Origin: an uncultured Sulfitobacter sp.
Lineage (GTDB): Bacteria > Pseudomonadota > Alphaproteobacteria > Rhodobacterales > Rhodobacteraceae
Assembly (NCBI GenBank): GCA_947502265.1
Contig: CANMZB010000017.1
Location: forward strand, 1-64,000
DNA length: 64,000 bases
Direction: 5' to 3'
The first letter of the stretch is position 1. Every line of letters starts with the position of its first letter. A model generated the notes under the pieces. It did not search any database, was not told the origin of the DNA, and saw only the letters and a program-made list of their open reading frames with translations. Of this stretch, positions 17,760 through 26,064 are shown piece by piece. A program made the translations under genes and the position numbers.

Positions 17760-18080
17760 TCAGACGCAGTAGGACGTCATAATAACCGGAAGCAGGGACC
17801 AACCCGTAGCGACGAGGCCAGCCCAACCGGTGGCGTGGCTGACAAAACGCACGAAGGTGGATGTCGAAGAAAAGCGCGGCAGGTAGAGCGCGACAAGCAG
17901 TCCAACTTGAAGCAGGACCGCGAATGAATACGCTGCGATAAGCAAGACGCGTTGCAGCGGCAGGCCGAACACAACTCCCTCGATACTATGCCCGCAGATG
18001 AGCCCGTGCAGCCCGTAGACCGCACTGAAGGCCGCCAGCCACACCAAGGGCGCGATCAGGATACGCAGCACGTCCGTCAT
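17760..18080 (-). CDS. Small membrane protein of the oxidase cluster
   Basis: 106 residues starting MTDVLRILIAPLVWL. Three membrane helices are visible at about residues 5-22, 37-62 and 77-100. Its ATG at 18080 overlaps the stop of the subunit III-like frame by four bases, so it is coupled to the oxidase operon and is the last gene of it. No named family is recognised; by position it may be an accessory or subunit IV-like protein of the terminal oxidase. Confidence 0.65.
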   Translation of the reverse strand: MTDVLRILIAPLVWLAAFSAVYGLHGLICGHSIEGVVFGLPLQRVLLIAAYSFAVLLQVGLLVALYLPRFSSTSTFVRFVSHATGWAGLVATGWSLLPVIMTSYCV

Positions 18081-18529
18081 GGTATGAACCCCGGCAAGTG
18101 TCCGGCTAACAGAATGAGCACCCCTACAATAGAAGCGTAGTCGACCCAGAGACCGATGATGTGCAATTCGCCACACCGTGCAGGTGAGGTGAATCCGTGC
18201 CTGACGCGTGCGATGAGAAACACCACCATGAGAGCGGCGAGAGCTGCGTGGAACAGTCCGTACCCGCCCAGAACGAATAGAGTTGCGCCATAGGCGTGCG
18301 CGACAGGTGAGGGAGTTCTGGCCATCATCGCGGCGCATGCCGCTGTTATCGCAAGGGTTGCGACAAGGGTGAGAACCAAAGCAATGACCGGACTGCTGCC
18401 GCCGCGATTTGCGTGGATCGCATACCTGAACGTGATAGGGCCAAGGACCGCGCCGATGACGCCGAGCCTCAATTCAAGCTGCGAGGTAGTGAACCAGACC
18501 GGCGGGGCCAGCCGGGTGCGACCGTCCAT
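18077..18529 (-). pseudogene. Detached subunit III-like C-terminus of the heme-copper oxidase subunit I gene
   Basis: This frame encodes PPVWFTTSQLELRLGVIGAV and three further hydrophobic helices, ending HLPGFIP. It continues exactly where the subunit I frame goes wrong: inserting one C in the C4 run at 18504-18507 (minus strand) joins APGWP to PPVWF and gives one protein of about 827 residues, the size expected of an oxidase with subunit III fused to subunit I. As sequenced, it has no start of its own supported by a ribosome site (ATG at 18529 is in frame). Either a real frameshift mutation or a sequence error. Confidence 0.7.
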
Positions 18530-20559
18530 AGAAACGCGAAACCGAACAGGAGCGAGCCGAAGAACGTGGCATTGGCGGTCAGAAGGAACACAGTGCCCCA
18601 CCATCCCGGTGAGCGGCCAGTCATCGCGGCATTTGGCAGGGTGACGCCGAGGCCCACCGGAAGTGCTTCCAAGTCATCCCTGCGGCCAAGTATCCAGACC
18701 CACTTCCACGCGAGAAAGACCACGCCAGCCACGGCGAGCGGCACGGTCCAGTAGAATTTGAGCAGTAGCGAGAGGAAAAAGACGCCGGTAACAGCCGACA
18801 TCAGGATCGGGAGGCGGGTGTTGGCCGGATAAATCACATGCATGTCGGGCTTCCCGCTTGCTATGTCTACCGTCAATGTCTCGCGCCAACCATTGCGAGG
18901 TTTGCCGAGATAACCTTCGCCCTTCGCCAGCCGCACGGCTAGATCAGGATCATCCGCAAGGGGTTCGCGGCTGCTCACTTGGGGGAGGCTGGCGAAGTTA
19001 TAGGCGGGTGGCGGGGTGGTCATCGCCCATTCCAGCGTTCCCGCACCCCAGGGGTTGCGCCTGCCGCGTGTGGCAGTCAGCGCGTGCAGGACAACGTCGA
19101 TCAGGATCATGCCAATGCCGATGGCGAGGACAAAACTGCCGACCGAGGAGATGAGATTGATCGTGGTCCACCCGTCCTCGGGGGCGTAGGTCGGAATGCG
19201 CCGCCGCTGGCCCAGCAGGCCGACCCAGTGCATCGCAAGGAAGGTCACGTGAAAACCGATGAAGACAAGCGCGAAGGCTAGTTCTCCCAACCGGAAAAAG
19301 CGCCGCCGTCCCGTGACGTGCGGCAACCAGTAATAGAGGCCGGCAAAGATCGGAAAGACGAAGCCGCCGAACAGCACATAGTGCAGGTGTGCGGTGATAA
19401 AGGCTGTATCATGTGCCTGCCAGTCAAACGGGACTACGGCGACCATTACTCCGGTCAGTCCACCGATGACGAAGGTGAAAAAGAACCCGAGCAGATGGAG
19501 CATCGGCAGACGAAGTTCGGGGCGGCCCTTCCACATCGTGCCGATCCACGCAAATATCTGCACGCCTGTCGGCACCGCGACAAGCGTGGAGGCGGCCGAG
19601 AGGAAAGCCAGCCCCATATGCGGAATGCCCGTGGTAAACATGTGATGAACCCAGAGGCCGAAGGACAAGAATGCAAGCGCCACAGCCGCTGCGACAATCC
19701 AGCCGTAGCCCAGAATGGTGGTGCGGCACATCACGGGCAAGACGGTTGAAATCACGCCCGCCGCTGGCAGGAAAAGGATATAAACTTCAGGATGGCCGAA
19801 CAGCCAGAACAGGTGTTGCCAGAGCAAGCTGTCGCCGCCAAGATCAACCTGAAAAAACGGGAAACCGAAGGCGCGCTCGACCTCCAGCAACACCGAGCCA
19901 AGAATGAGCGGCGGGAAACCCGTCAGGATCATCAGCGCGGTGATCAGCGCGTACCACGCGAAAATCGGCATTTTGTCCAGCGACATCCCCGGCGCGCGGT
20001 ATTTCAGGATCGACACTGTGATCTCGACCGCGGCGGCTATGGCGGATATCTCGACAAATGTGATCCCGATGAGCCAGAAGTCAGTATTGATGCCGGGGGA
20101 ATAGATTGAACTGCTTAGCGGCGGGTACATGAACCAGCCGCCGTCGGGTGCTATGCCTAGCACCATCGCGATCAGCAACATTGCCCCGCCAAACGCATAA
20201 CACCAGAAACCGTAGGCTGTCAGACGTGGAAACGCGAGGTCACGCGTCCCGAGTATTTTTGGCAACAGATAGATCGCCAGCCCCTCGAATGTGGGAATGG
20301 CGAAGAGGAACATCATGATCGTGCCGTGCATGGTGAAAATCTGGTTGTAGATTTCCGGTCCCGCAAAGGCGGATTGCGGCGTGGCAAGCTGCGCGCGGAT
20401 CAGCATCGCCAGCAGCCCCCCGATGATAAAGAAAAAGAACGCAGTGACGAGAAACATGCGCCCGAGGTCGGTGTGGTTCACTGTGGAGAACCAGCTTTTA
20501 AGACCTGACTCGGATGCCCAGATAGCGGTTAGCTTGCGGTGACGTTCAAGTGCTCTCAT
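18469..20559 (-). CDS. Heme-copper oxidase subunit I, with frameshifted subunit III extension
   Basis: 696 residues as read. About 12 membrane helices with the canonical ligands: heme His in MHGTIMMFLF, the WQHLFWLFGHPEVYILFLP helix (His-Tyr cross-link and CuB ligand), VHHMFTTG (two CuB His) and TAHLHYVLFGG (heme His pair). The catalytic core is therefore intact. After about residue 560 come extra helices resembling a fused subunit III (GWWGTVFLLTANATFFGSLLFG). The frame then ends prematurely in RRSGSLPRSLN, immediately after a probable one-base deletion at 18504-18507. The upstream subunit II gene overlaps it by four bases. The core may still fold, but the third-subunit part is lost as sequenced. 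Oxidases with I/III fusions include the quinol oxidase of Rhodobacter (qox). Confidence 0.85.
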   Translation of the reverse strand: MRALERHRKLTAIWASESGLKSWFSTVNHTDLGRMFLVTAFFFFIIGGLLAMLIRAQLATPQSAFAGPEIYNQIFTMHGTIMMFLFAIPTFEGLAIYLLPKILGTRDLAFPRLTAYGFWCYAFGGAMLLIAMVLGIAPDGGWFMYPPLSSSIYSPGINTDFWLIGITFVEISAIAAAVEITVSILKYRAPGMSLDKMPIFAWYALITALMILTGFPPLILGSVLLEVERAFGFPFFQVDLGGDSLLWQHLFWLFGHPEVYILFLPAAGVISTVLPVMCRTTILGYGWIVAAAVALAFLSFGLWVHHMFTTGIPHMGLAFLSAASTLVAVPTGVQIFAWIGTMWKGRPELRLPMLHLLGFFFTFVIGGLTGVMVAVVPFDWQAHDTAFITAHLHYVLFGGFVFPIFAGLYYWLPHVTGRRRFFRLGELAFALVFIGFHVTFLAMHWVGLLGQRRRIPTYAPEDGWTTINLISSVGSFVLAIGIGMILIDVVLHALTATRGRRNPWGAGTLEWAMTTPPPAYNFASLPQVSSREPLADDPDLAVRLAKGEGYLGKPRNGWRETLTVDIASGKPDMHVIYPANTRLPILMSAVTGVFFLSLLLKFYWTVPLAVAGVVFLAWKWVWILGRRDDLEALPVGLGVTLPNAAMTGRSPGWWGTVFLLTANATFFGSLLFGFAFLWTVAPGWPRRSGSLPRSLN

Positions 20560-21314
20560 TCCAGATCACCTCTCAGAAAGTTATCCCATCCTGCGGCGTC
20601 GTGCGCGGTAACGGTGAAGATTAAGCGGTCGTAGCCCGTACCGCTGAATTCAGCACTCAGACCTGCGTAATCACCGGGCGCGTCCGCCTCGATCCGCAGG
20701 ACATTCACCCGCCCCGGAATCGCGTCAAGCTTGCCCGCCAACCGTGGCACCCAGAAGCTGTGAATGACATCGGCAGTGGTGATCGCGACATCGACGGGCC
20801 GACCGGCGGGGATGTGAAGGGTGCCTTCTGTAGTTTGGTCCGGCGCGTTTTCATAGGTGATGGTCCAGTTTGAAAGGCGGCCTTGCGCGCCCACGTGAAC
20901 CACGTCATCCCCCGCACGCGGCAGCAAGCGTTCGCCGATGGAAAGCCCGTATGCAAGCAGGGCGGCCAGCACCACAATTGGAAAAACAAGGCCAAGCCCG
21001 ATGATCCAGACGCGCACCTGTCGCCGCTCGTCGTGCTTGCTTTTCGCGCGCCGGAAAGGCAGCATCAACAGCACCATAACCAGTCCGAAAATCAGCGCTG
21101 CACAAGTCAGCATCACCCACCAAAGCGTTGCAATCACCCGCGCCGCCGGACCCGCCGGATCAACGGTGGACAGCACGCCGCTGCAACCAGATAGCGCGAC
21201 GAGCGTTATACCTCCGACAACAAGCCGAAGAAGGAGTGCCGCATGGCGACGGACCGGAATGACAACGACCCCGAAGAGCTGATTGACCCAATCAGTGAAC
21301 TGCCCGGGTTCCAC
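20556..21314 (-). CDS. Heme-copper oxidase subunit II without CuA site (quinol-oxidase type)
   Basis: Lipoprotein signal with VALSGC (lipid-modified Cys), then two membrane helices (WWVMLTCAALIFGLVMVLLM and WIIGLGLVFPIVVLAALLAYG), then a cupredoxin domain with HSFWVPRLAGKLDAIPG. At the place where cytochrome c oxidases have C-x-E-x-C-x3-H-x2-M, this protein has S-A-E-F-S-x3-Y-x2-L (SAEFSGTGYDRL). All those CuA ligands are replaced, as in CyoA-like subunits that take electrons from ubiquinol. The start is unclear: no ATG, GTG or TTG lies in frame near the signal peptide. The GTG used here (21314) is too far upstream, while an ATG in the wrong frame at 21244 would give an ideal signal peptide after a one-base change. 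Confidence 0.8.
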   Translation of the reverse strand: MEPGQFTDWVNQLFGVVVIPVRRHAALLLRLVVGGITLVALSGCSGVLSTVDPAGPAARVIATLWWVMLTCAALIFGLVMVLLMLPFRRAKSKHDERRQVRVWIIGLGLVFPIVVLAALLAYGLSIGERLLPRAGDDVVHVGAQGRLSNWTITYENAPDQTTEGTLHIPAGRPVDVAITTADVIHSFWVPRLAGKLDAIPGRVNVLRIEADAPGDYAGLSAEFSGTGYDRLIFTVTAHDAAGWDNFLRGDLE

Positions 21315-21758
21315 GAGACCGAGTCGCGCATTGCAGTTCTGGGCCACCCGATCCACGCGATGAGCGTTGCTTTTCCTGTGGCGCTCACGTTCTGTGTGTT
21401 GGGGGCGGATGCGCTCTATTGGTGGACTGGCGATGTATTCTGGGCGCGCGCTGCGCTTTGGGCTGCCGGTACCGGGTTTTTGCTCGGGATGCTCGCCGGT
21501 TTTTCCGGAACGGCAGAGCTTTTGCTGGTTCCGGGTATTCGTGCCCGTGCGCCTGCCTGGACGCATTTCATTATCGCTGTGACCCTGCTGGCCCTGCTGG
21601 GCGCAAACTGGGGGTATCGGCTTTATGGGTATGAGCAAGCGGTTCTGCCCTACGGCATCCTGCTGTCGGGGCTCTGCGTTCTGGTGGTGGGTTTTACAGG
21701 TTGGCATGGTGGCAAGCTCGTCTTCGATTATCGGCTGGGGACGTCAAAGGGTAATTGA
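21243..21758 (+). CDS. DUF2231 membrane protein
   Basis: 171 residues. After a short acidic N-terminus comes LGHPIHAMSVAFPVAL (about residues 33-48), the conserved His-Pro-x-His of DUF2231, followed by four hydrophobic helices including GLCVLVVGFTGWHGGKLVF with another conserved His-Gly-Gly. The ATG at 21243 has a strong AAGAAGGAG site. The gene runs against the oxidase genes: its start shares the tetramer CATG with the likely true start of subunit II, and its 3' end overlaps the CopD-like gene by 31 bases. The His-rich membrane core and context hint at a redox or heme role, but function is unknown. Confidence 0.8.
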   Translation: MATDRNDNDPEELIDPISELPGFHETESRIAVLGHPIHAMSVAFPVALTFCVLGADALYWWTGDVFWARAALWAAGTGFLLGMLAGFSGTAELLLVPGIRARAPAWTHFIIAVTLLALLGANWGYRLYGYEQAVLPYGILLSGLCVLVVGFTGWHGGKLVFDYRLGTSKGN

Positions 21759-22240
21759 CCGCCCCTCGGTTCAAGCAACCAGTCGGGAAACACGATCCAT
21801 TCGAATGCGGGTTTGGCGAGCACGATCGTCAGAATGACGATCATAGGCACAAGCGCTGCCATCACGGGCAAAAATGCGTGTGGCGGTTTGTAATCTTCCG
21901 GATGCTCCGCAGCTGTCGCCAGGATGTGACCGATCCAAGCATGGGCCACAACAAGCAGCGCGACAAAGGCAAGTTTGGCAAAGAGCCACGGCATGAAGGC
22001 TTCACGCAGGAAGATCAGCCATGTTCCTGCGATCACGGCAATCACGGCGGCGGGAGTAACACAAAGCGTGTATGTGATGTGTGTCGCATGGCGAATGAGG
22101 CGGTAGTCTTCTGCCACCAATGCCGGATCATGGCGTGCCAGCATCAGGGGCAAAGCCAGAAGCCCGCCGCACCACATAACCAGCGCTGCGATATGGATAA
22201 CTTTGAAAATAGGGATTGTCGTTACAAGCCAGTCTATCAT
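21728..22240 (-). CDS. CopD-like (DUF/HemJ-related) membrane protein
   Basis: 170 residues with four to five membrane helices. KVIHIAALVMWCGGLLALP (about residues 13-31) and RHATHITYTLCVTPAAVIAV carry the His residues expected of CopD/HemJ-like proteins that bind heme or handle copper; HAWIGHIL supplies further His. ATG at 22240 overlaps the ctaG stop by four bases, so the pair is cotranscribed. It probably assists copper or heme supply to the oxidase encoded next door. Confidence 0.7.
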   Translation of the reverse strand: MIDWLVTTIPIFKVIHIAALVMWCGGLLALPLMLARHDPALVAEDYRLIRHATHITYTLCVTPAAVIAVIAGTWLIFLREAFMPWLFAKLAFVALLVVAHAWIGHILATAAEHPEDYKPPHAFLPVMAALVPMIVILTIVLAKPAFEWIVFPDWLLEPRGGQLPFDVPSR

Positions 22241-22934
22241 GTAGTAGCGCCTGTCAGGTGGTTCCAGCTTCGCCGTACCACCAAGACGGCAGCAATCGCG
22301 TAGGGGATACCCGCAGGCACCCACATAATCAGCCCGCCCAACTGCTGATCCCATAGTGGTGTCAGGCCCCATTCGAACGGTGCCATGCCATGAACAGCGT
22401 AAAGCGCCGCAGGAGCAAAAGTCAGGATCGCGCCGAGCATTCCCATCGGGGCAAAGCTGGCCATGATGAAAAGGATACGCTCGACCGGCGTTATACCCCC
22501 GGCCAGAACCGCACGCCAAAACCAGAAGGCACTGCAGAGCAGTGTAAGCTGCATCAGCCAGTAGACAGCAATATTTGAAAGGGCGAGATCGTAAGCGACG
22601 GGATGATGCCATCCCCACAATATCAGGGTCGATGTTGCAAAGGGTAGGGCGGTTCCTGTTGATCCTTTGGCAGGCAATGCCAGCGCCAAGAGCGGTGCCG
22701 CAACCGTGACGAGCAAGACATGATGAACAACCCGAGCCGAGAACAGTGCTGAAGACAGCGCACAAAGCGGCGATACAAAGGCAAAAAAAATGCCGCAACC
22801 GAAGCAATCCCAGCTGGCTCACGGCGCAACAAAAGGCCCAACGCAGCCAATGCAATTAGCAGCGCAGGATCGAAATTCCAGCTTGTCCATATATCCAGTG
22901 GTCGGGGCGGAGGACCACAGTAGATCCCATCCAT
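22237..22934 (-). pseudogene. ctaG: Cytochrome oxidase assembly protein CtaG (caa3 type), frameshifted
   Basis: The first part (MDGIYCGPPPRPLDIWTSWNFDP, read in pieces) is a typical CtaG N-terminus. The frame is lost at a T8 run on the minus strand (A8 at 22783-22790). Adding one T restores AAFFFAFVSPLCALSSAL, then VVHHVLLVTVAAPLLAL with the conserved His-His, and continues in frame through WGWHHP to the stop, giving about 232 residues. The downstream frame alone is open as 159 residues from 22716. CtaG proteins help place copper in oxidase subunit I. The gene has a perfect stress-type promoter and is coupled to the CopD-like gene. It could be a real pseudogene, a slippage-switchable gene, or a sequence error. 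Confidence 0.75.
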
Positions 22935-22999
22935 CTACGCATACCCCCCGTCTCTCCCTTGATGTGGCACCGCACATCACACGGCACGACTGGTTCACA

Positions 23000-23024
23000 A
23001 ACGTTTGGGAATGATACTTGTTCC
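23000..23024 (-). promoter_or_regulatory. EcfG-type general-stress promoter upstream of ctaG
   Basis: On the minus strand: GGAAC (23024-23020), 16-base spacer, CGTT (23003-23000), about 66 bases upstream of the ctaG ATG. No other gene lies between. The rest of 22935-23375 holds no gene; near 23111 begins a stretch that resembles an IS end. Confidence 0.75.
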
Positions 23025-23375
23025 CTTCAAACCCGCGATTTTTTAGTATGCGGCGTGCCACGGCTCTATGATAGCGGGTCAAAGGAAGACCAAAACCTGA
23101 ACTGAACTAGGGGCTGTTGATGTTCAGGATTCCCAAACCGGCTGATCTCTGATTCACATGTGGACGCCCCAGATTGGCAATAGCTTTCTTTCTGCGTTTT
23201 TGATCGGTTGCTTTCATATGTCCGGCCTGTTTGTACCGATTATTTTTCTGCTGGCCCTGATGGAAATCCGCAAACTAGGTCCCTCATCAAGTTATCGCAC
23301 TTGAGAGTGCATTGCATCAGACGGGGTGTTCTTGCTTCTGGACAGATCGTTACGCAATCAATGAGATTGCTTTCA

Positions 23376-24420
23376 TCAATTAGTTGTGTCGCAGGGACTA
23401 ATGTTTGGCGACATGGTAGGATGGTGTGGTTGATCATGGGCCATCAATGCCCGAACAACCCGTGCCGTTTTGTTCGCGAATGCGACGGATACCAGCCGCA
23501 CAGGTTTTTATCGAGCAAGCCGCGCAGCCAGTTGGCAAGCGGCGTGTCTTTCTGCTTTGAATGACGGATTGCAGCGGTCGCGCCGACCACCAGAAGCCGC
23601 CGCAAATACCGGTCCCCTTGTTTTGATATCCCTCCCAATCAGATATTATCACCGCTGGAGTTCTGTTTGGGGACCAGCCCCAGCCAGGCTGCGAACTGTC
23701 TGCCGGATCGGAAAGCCTGGATATCGCTGACGGTGGCTACGATGGCAGTTGCGGTGATCACACCAATGCCGGGGATGGTTGCCAGGCGTTGGCTCATGGC
23801 ATTTTGCCGATGCCAGGCATGCAGGGTTTTATCAAGGCCTCGCAGCTCTTCTTCCAGTTCAGCTAGCCGTCGGACAAAAACGGATAGTGCCGTTCGTGCC
23901 GCAAGCGGAATGCCCGGTTCCGGCTCAACCTCATCGAAGGCACGGGCAATAAGTTTGAGTAAATTACGAATGCCGGGATTAGCCACCAAACCAAATTCTG
24001 CCAGATGCGCTCGCATCGCATCTGCCGCCAGCGTCCGCTGCCTGACCACCAGGGGCCTGGTCCGCTGAACCATCAGAAGTGGCCTGTTGCTCCGGCGATT
24101 TGACGGGCACAAAGCGCATGGTTGGGCGGGTGAGCGCTTTACAAATCGCTTCGGCATCAGCCGCGTCCGACTTGCCACGCTTCACATAAGCTTTCACGTA
24201 AGCAGGAGGCATGAGCTCATGCCCAAGTGCCGCCAACGCCCGCGCCCAATGATGTGAAGTGGCGCAAGCTTCGATCCCGATCAGACAGGACGGTAACGTT
24301 GCAAAGAATGGCAGTAATTTACGACGCGTGAACCGCCGCGTCAGCATGGCCTCCCCGGTTTCATCAACTCCGTGAACCTGGAAAACACTCTTCGCAATAT
24401 CCAATTGTGGTAACTCTCAT
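23376..24420 (-). pseudogene. IS110-family transposase, multiply disrupted
   Basis: Pieces on the minus strand line up as one IS110-type transposase. They are MRVTTIG at 24420; DIAKSVFQVHGVDETG with the first catalytic Asp; KRGKSDAADAEAICKAL (DEDD-type Asp); RAHLAEFGLV; then IPGIGVITATAIVA and RQFAAWLGLVPKQNSSG of the second domain; then ISKQGDRYLRRLLVVGA and VAFANKTARVVRALM. They are separated by a small deletion near 24406, a frameshift near 24070, an in-frame TGA at 23639-23641 and a shift at an A5 run near 23475. At least four lesions, including a nonsense codon, show it is genuinely dead. Confidence 0.8.
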
Positions 24421-24529
24421 TCTGGACGCTCCTTCTTTGTATGGCGACGTTAACACCACCACCATATGGCAGATCGATGCCGGGTTGAGGGGGCGTCCTC
24501 CTCATCAAGGGTGCAGACAACAGGAGAGC

Positions 24530-24612
24530 TTGAGCAGACGAACCCTGACCGACGCGCAATGGGCGCGGATTAAACCGTATTGTCTTGGTAAGCCCACCGA
24601 TCCGGGGCAAAC
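24530..24612 (+). pseudogene. N-terminal fragment of an IS5-family transposase
   Basis: AGGAG, then TTG at 24530 and LSRRTLTDAQWARIKPYCLG followed by KPTDPG: the typical first 27 residues of an IS5-type transposase. The similarity stops at about 24612, exactly where the integrase pseudogene on the other strand begins. So an IS5-like element once joined here and most of it was lost. Confidence 0.65.
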
Positions 24613-25362
24613 TTCTGCCCTGGGTGCTTCATGTCTCGCACCAATTGGGTCATGTCGGGCTCATGGAAATCCTCCCATGTGATGCGGGTGATTTCATCCT
24701 GGCGACGTGACGAAAAGATGGCGAAAGTCATAACTATATGCATGGGCAAGCTTCGGCTGTCTCGTGCATGCGATTCTAAAAAATGTTTCAGAAGTTGTTC
24801 GATTTTCTCGAGGATAGGGCGGCGGGTGCGGGACTTGCATTTGGCCGCAAGTTTTAGATGTTTTGCGGCCGTGATGCCATCCAGCGCGACATTCCTATCC
24901 ATTTCGTAGTTCCATGTGGTTTTTGCGATCGACAACACCGCGCTCAGGTGGCTGAGGTAGTATTGGACGGTGGAAGGAGATGCTCCGCCTTTTGCCAGAG
25001 CTCTCGCGAAACCGGTGACGTCACTCGGTTTCAATTCATCGCAGGGAATATCGCTGATCGCAAAATCTTTCCGGATCTTACGCAACACCTGGCTCTTTGT
25101 TCGACCGATGTCCCCACTGGCCGCTTTGAGATAGTCTTCGATGACGTCGCCTACATATCCGCATTTGCGGCGCGCCGCGTCAAGACCACCAGGGGTAGCA
25201 AGTTCTTTTTCGCGACGCTTTAGCCAGGCTTTCGCAGTCGTCAGCCTATCGAAGGTAGACGACCCGGCTCTTGGTGGACGATCCGGCCCTTCGACTTTAT
25301 AAGGATCTGTGCGCGATAGCTTCCGTGCCATCCTTGCGCTTACGTGCGACGATTGAGCCCAC
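24610..25362 (-). pseudogene. Integrase (tyrosine recombinase) missing its C-terminus and frameshifted at its N-terminus
   Basis: The body is open and contains TFDRLTTAKAWLKRREKEL (N-terminal arm-binding part), a core-binding domain (SDVTGFARALAKGGASPSTVQYYLSHLSAVL in pieces) and the catalytic start FSSRRQDEITRITWEDF with the first catalytic Arg. The reading then ends in IS5 sequence at about 24610, before the catalytic His-Arg and Tyr boxes. Upstream, VGSIVARKRKDG (25362) followed in another frame by SYRAQILIKSKGRIVHQE shows at least two frameshifts in the N-terminal 30 residues. It cannot encode a working recombinase. Confidence 0.75.
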
Positions 25363-26064
25363 TTCAGTAGTCCTCGACAAGATTTTGGTAGTCTTGGGAA
25401 CTACTAATGGGGAAGTATAGGTCCAATTATGCCAAAACAACGCCAAATACGTCCCAGTGAGATCTTCTATATATGACTGTTTTATCAATAAAAAAGGGGT
25501 TGACCACGTAGCCCGCCTCTCTGTCGCCCCGATGATGGATGGTGCCGAGGGGGTCTGATGGCCCTTATTCTATTGGGCATCCTTGACGTGGACGAAATTT
25601 GTTGCACCGATTGTTGCCCTTTCAACGTCTTTAAGGCTGTTTGTTAAACCATTGTTGCACGCTCCGCTCTTCAGAGAAATTGTTAAATCATGAGGGAAGC
25701 CTGGCGCGCCCAAAGCCTGGCATGAGGCGTTTGGCTTGGAAATGATTTTGGACGGCTTCAATTTACTGTCCCGAAATTTTTGTTGGCAGCCATGCAGAAT
25801 GCGAGGTCGAATATACTATACGTTCTCCGAGGGGCAGATCGACGGCATTCGCTGAGGGTGGGGGCGAGAGCAGCTAAGCCCGACCTCGGCAGAGAGAGAA
25901 ACTGATGTTGCTTTCCGTTCGCCTTGTACCTCGGCGGCAATATTTGCTACTAAGACTGCAATAGGTCTGGGGATGTGTGCCGATTGTTCCGCATTCATTC
26001 CATCGCACCGACAAAAAACTTATATCAATCTAACATCGCAAATTTGATACTTGGAGATTTCGCC
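25363..26064. other. Gene-free stretch between the integrase remnant and the oxidoreductase gene
   Basis: About 700 bases, noticeably richer in A and T than the flanking genes and with only short frames. No transposase or integrase motif, RNA gene or clear repeat was found. It probably is leftover DNA of the mobile region plus the promoter region of the gene at 26065. Confidence 0.5.
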
